From assembly GCA_038210415.1 (NCBI GenBank), contig JBBQWS010000089.1:1-6517 (forward strand): 6,517 bases of DNA, written 5' to 3'. Both the position numbers and the translations under genes were made by a program. The notes under the pieces were generated by a model. It was not told where the DNA came from. It worked only from the letters and a program-made list of their open reading frames with translations, and did not search any database. This DNA is from JBBQWS01 sp038210415 (lineage in GTDB: Bacteria > Actinomycetota > Actinomycetes > Prado026). Every line of letters begins with the position of its first letter. Within the stretch, counting starts at the first letter, position 1. Below are positions 5,597 through 6,517 of this stretch, in pieces.

Positions 5597-6517
5597 TCAG
5601 CTCTCGTAGTCGGCAGCGTGCAGAGCCGCGAAGGCCTCCGCGTCCGGCACCGGCTCGTCGACCGAGTAGACGGACTGGAGGCCCAGCAGCTCGAGGACCT
5701 CGCGCGAACGGGCCCGGTCCTCGGCGTCGACGCGGGTGGTCCAGGACGAGACGCGGTCGGCCCCGGTCTTGACCGCGGAGTCGGCGCGCGACAGGTGCGA
5801 CGGGCGGTCGAGAGCAGTGTCGAGGGCGGCATCGGGCTCCTGGCCGACATGGCGGAGAACCCGCTCGGCCTGCACGCGAGGCTCGAGGATCAGGCCTTCG
5901 TACGTGACCGCGAGCACCTCTTTGGGCGACGACATCCGCAGCGCGACCAGCATCTCGATCCCAGCCTGGGCAACCGCGCGGGCAAAGGGGTCGGTCAGCC
6001 CGGTCAGGTAGCTCTCCTGGTCGGAAGTCAGGTGGTCGCGCACCAGGTCGGGCTGGACCAGGGCGTCGGCCAGGTGGTCCGACCAGCCGAGCTCGCGACG
6101 GGACGAGGCGACGCCGAGCGGATGCCGGACCAGCAGGACGACAGGCATCCCGGGGAACCGGTCGACCAACCAGGGCACGAGCAGGTTGGCCCTGATCTCC
6201 TTGACCAGCCGCCTTCGTGCCACTACGACGTGGTTCAGGTGGTCGGCCCACGGGTTGCGCATCCGCCCCGTGAGGATGCGCGTCATGGGCTCGACGTAGC
6301 GAGGGTCGTCGTCGTCTCGGCGCAGGTACTGACCGTTGCCGAACACGCGGGCAGCGGGTACGCGGTCGGCGCGGAGCGGTTCGAAGATCACCCGGTGGTC
6401 GTGGTTGCGGTCGATGACCTCGCCGACCCAGGTGGTCCCGGACCGAGCACTGCCGAGCAGGAGCACCGTGTCGCGATGACTGGGCGCAAGGTCGACATAG
6501 GCCAGCGACTTCAGCCG
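5597..6517 (-). CDS. PAPS-dependent sulfotransferase family protein, N-terminus cut by right edge
   Basis: The frame is open from the right edge to the stop at 5599-5597, giving 306 visible codons. A GTG at 6466-6464 could be taken as a start but lies only four codons before the GSARSGTTWVGEVI nucleotide-binding loop. Seventeen further in-frame codons upstream (reading LKSLAYVDLAPSHRDT) fit the lead-in usual for the family, so the true start is probably outside the window. Other marks are IFEPLR, KEIRANLLVPWLVDRFP, the 3'-phosphate-binding strand VVLLVRHPLGVASSRR, LAVTYEGLILEPRVQAERVL, and a C-terminal HLSRADSAVKTGADRVSSW. These enzymes transfer sulfate from PAPS to an alcohol, amine or sugar; the acceptor is not identifiable. 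It is convergent with the flavin reductase, with a 22-nt gap. No genes for sulfate activation are in view, so a metabolic link to the neighbouring sulfite-oxidase-fold protein is not supported. Confidence 0.85.
   Translation of the reverse strand, partial: RLKSLAYVDLAPSHRDTVLLLGSARSGTTWVGEVIDRNHDHRVIFEPLRADRVPAARVFGNGQYLRRDDDDPRYVEPMTRILTGRMRNPWADHLNHVVVARRRLVKEIRANLLVPWLVDRFPGMPVVLLVRHPLGVASSRRELGWSDHLADALVQPDLVRDHLTSDQESYLTGLTDPFARAVAQAGIEMLVALRMSSPKEVLAVTYEGLILEPRVQAERVLRHVGQEPDAALDTALDRPSHLSRADSAVKTGADRVSSWTTRVDAEDRARSREVLELLGLQSVYSVDEPVPDAEAFAALHAADYES

Noticed and set aside
4881..5609. 242-codon plus-strand frame overlapping the flavin reductase
   Set aside because: It is the +2 shadow of the reductase: Arg/Ala-rich, with no motif and no ribosome-binding site.
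4173..6517. Sulfur-metabolism cluster linking the sulfite-oxidase-fold protein with the sulfotransferase
   Set aside because: The genes are convergent, no PAPS synthesis or sulfite-handling gene is visible, and the fold name does not prove a sulfur substrate.

Overview
The window comes from a high-GC actinobacterium. Most coding sequence has strongly GC-biased third positions: hand counts of single 60-base lines give about 73-77% GC in the oxidase and reductase genes. A DUF222/13E12-family gene, a DUF2510 membrane protein and Tat-dependent export are also typical of Actinomycetota. A Nocardioidaceae- or Intrasporangiaceae-like host is plausible, but the sequence does not fix the genus.

Layout, left to right. 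(1) The minus-strand 5' part of a DUF222 (13E12 repeat) gene runs off the left edge. (2) A 341-bp divergent intergenic region follows. Its DUF222-proximal part holds two exact TTGTCCACA motifs (the actinobacterial DnaA-box consensus), a third inverted near-match and two inverted repeats. (3) A plus-strand Tat-exported, probably lipid-anchored, berberine-bridge-type FAD oxidase keeps both covalent FAD ligands. (4) Convergent to it lie two minus-strand genes of lower GC: a small single-domain protein resembling the RsbR/RsbRD N-terminal sensor domain, and upstream of it a DUF2510-TM-DUF4352 membrane protein. The ribosome-binding site of the latter sits in a perfect 8-bp hairpin. (5) A 228-bp divergent intergenic region precedes a plus-strand pair whose reading frames overlap by 8 bp: a cytosolic sulfite-oxidase-fold molybdopterin oxidoreductase and an FAD/NAD(P)H ferredoxin-reductase-like flavoprotein. 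(6) A convergent minus-strand PAPS-type sulfotransferase runs off the right edge.

Functional reading. The only clear functional unit is the Moco protein plus flavin reductase pair, which most likely moves electrons between NAD(P)H and a molybdenum centre in the cytoplasm; the substrate cannot be told from sequence. The two low-GC minus-strand genes may be co-transcribed (118-nt gap) and look like a sensing or cell-envelope pair. The other genes appear to be independent neighbours. The points most worth following are the DnaA-box cluster in front of the DUF222 gene, the hairpin covering a Shine-Dalgarno sequence, the orphan RsbRD_N-like domain, and the heme- and iron-sulfur-free Moco/flavin pair. 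I saw no tRNA, rRNA, CRISPR array or insertion sequence.
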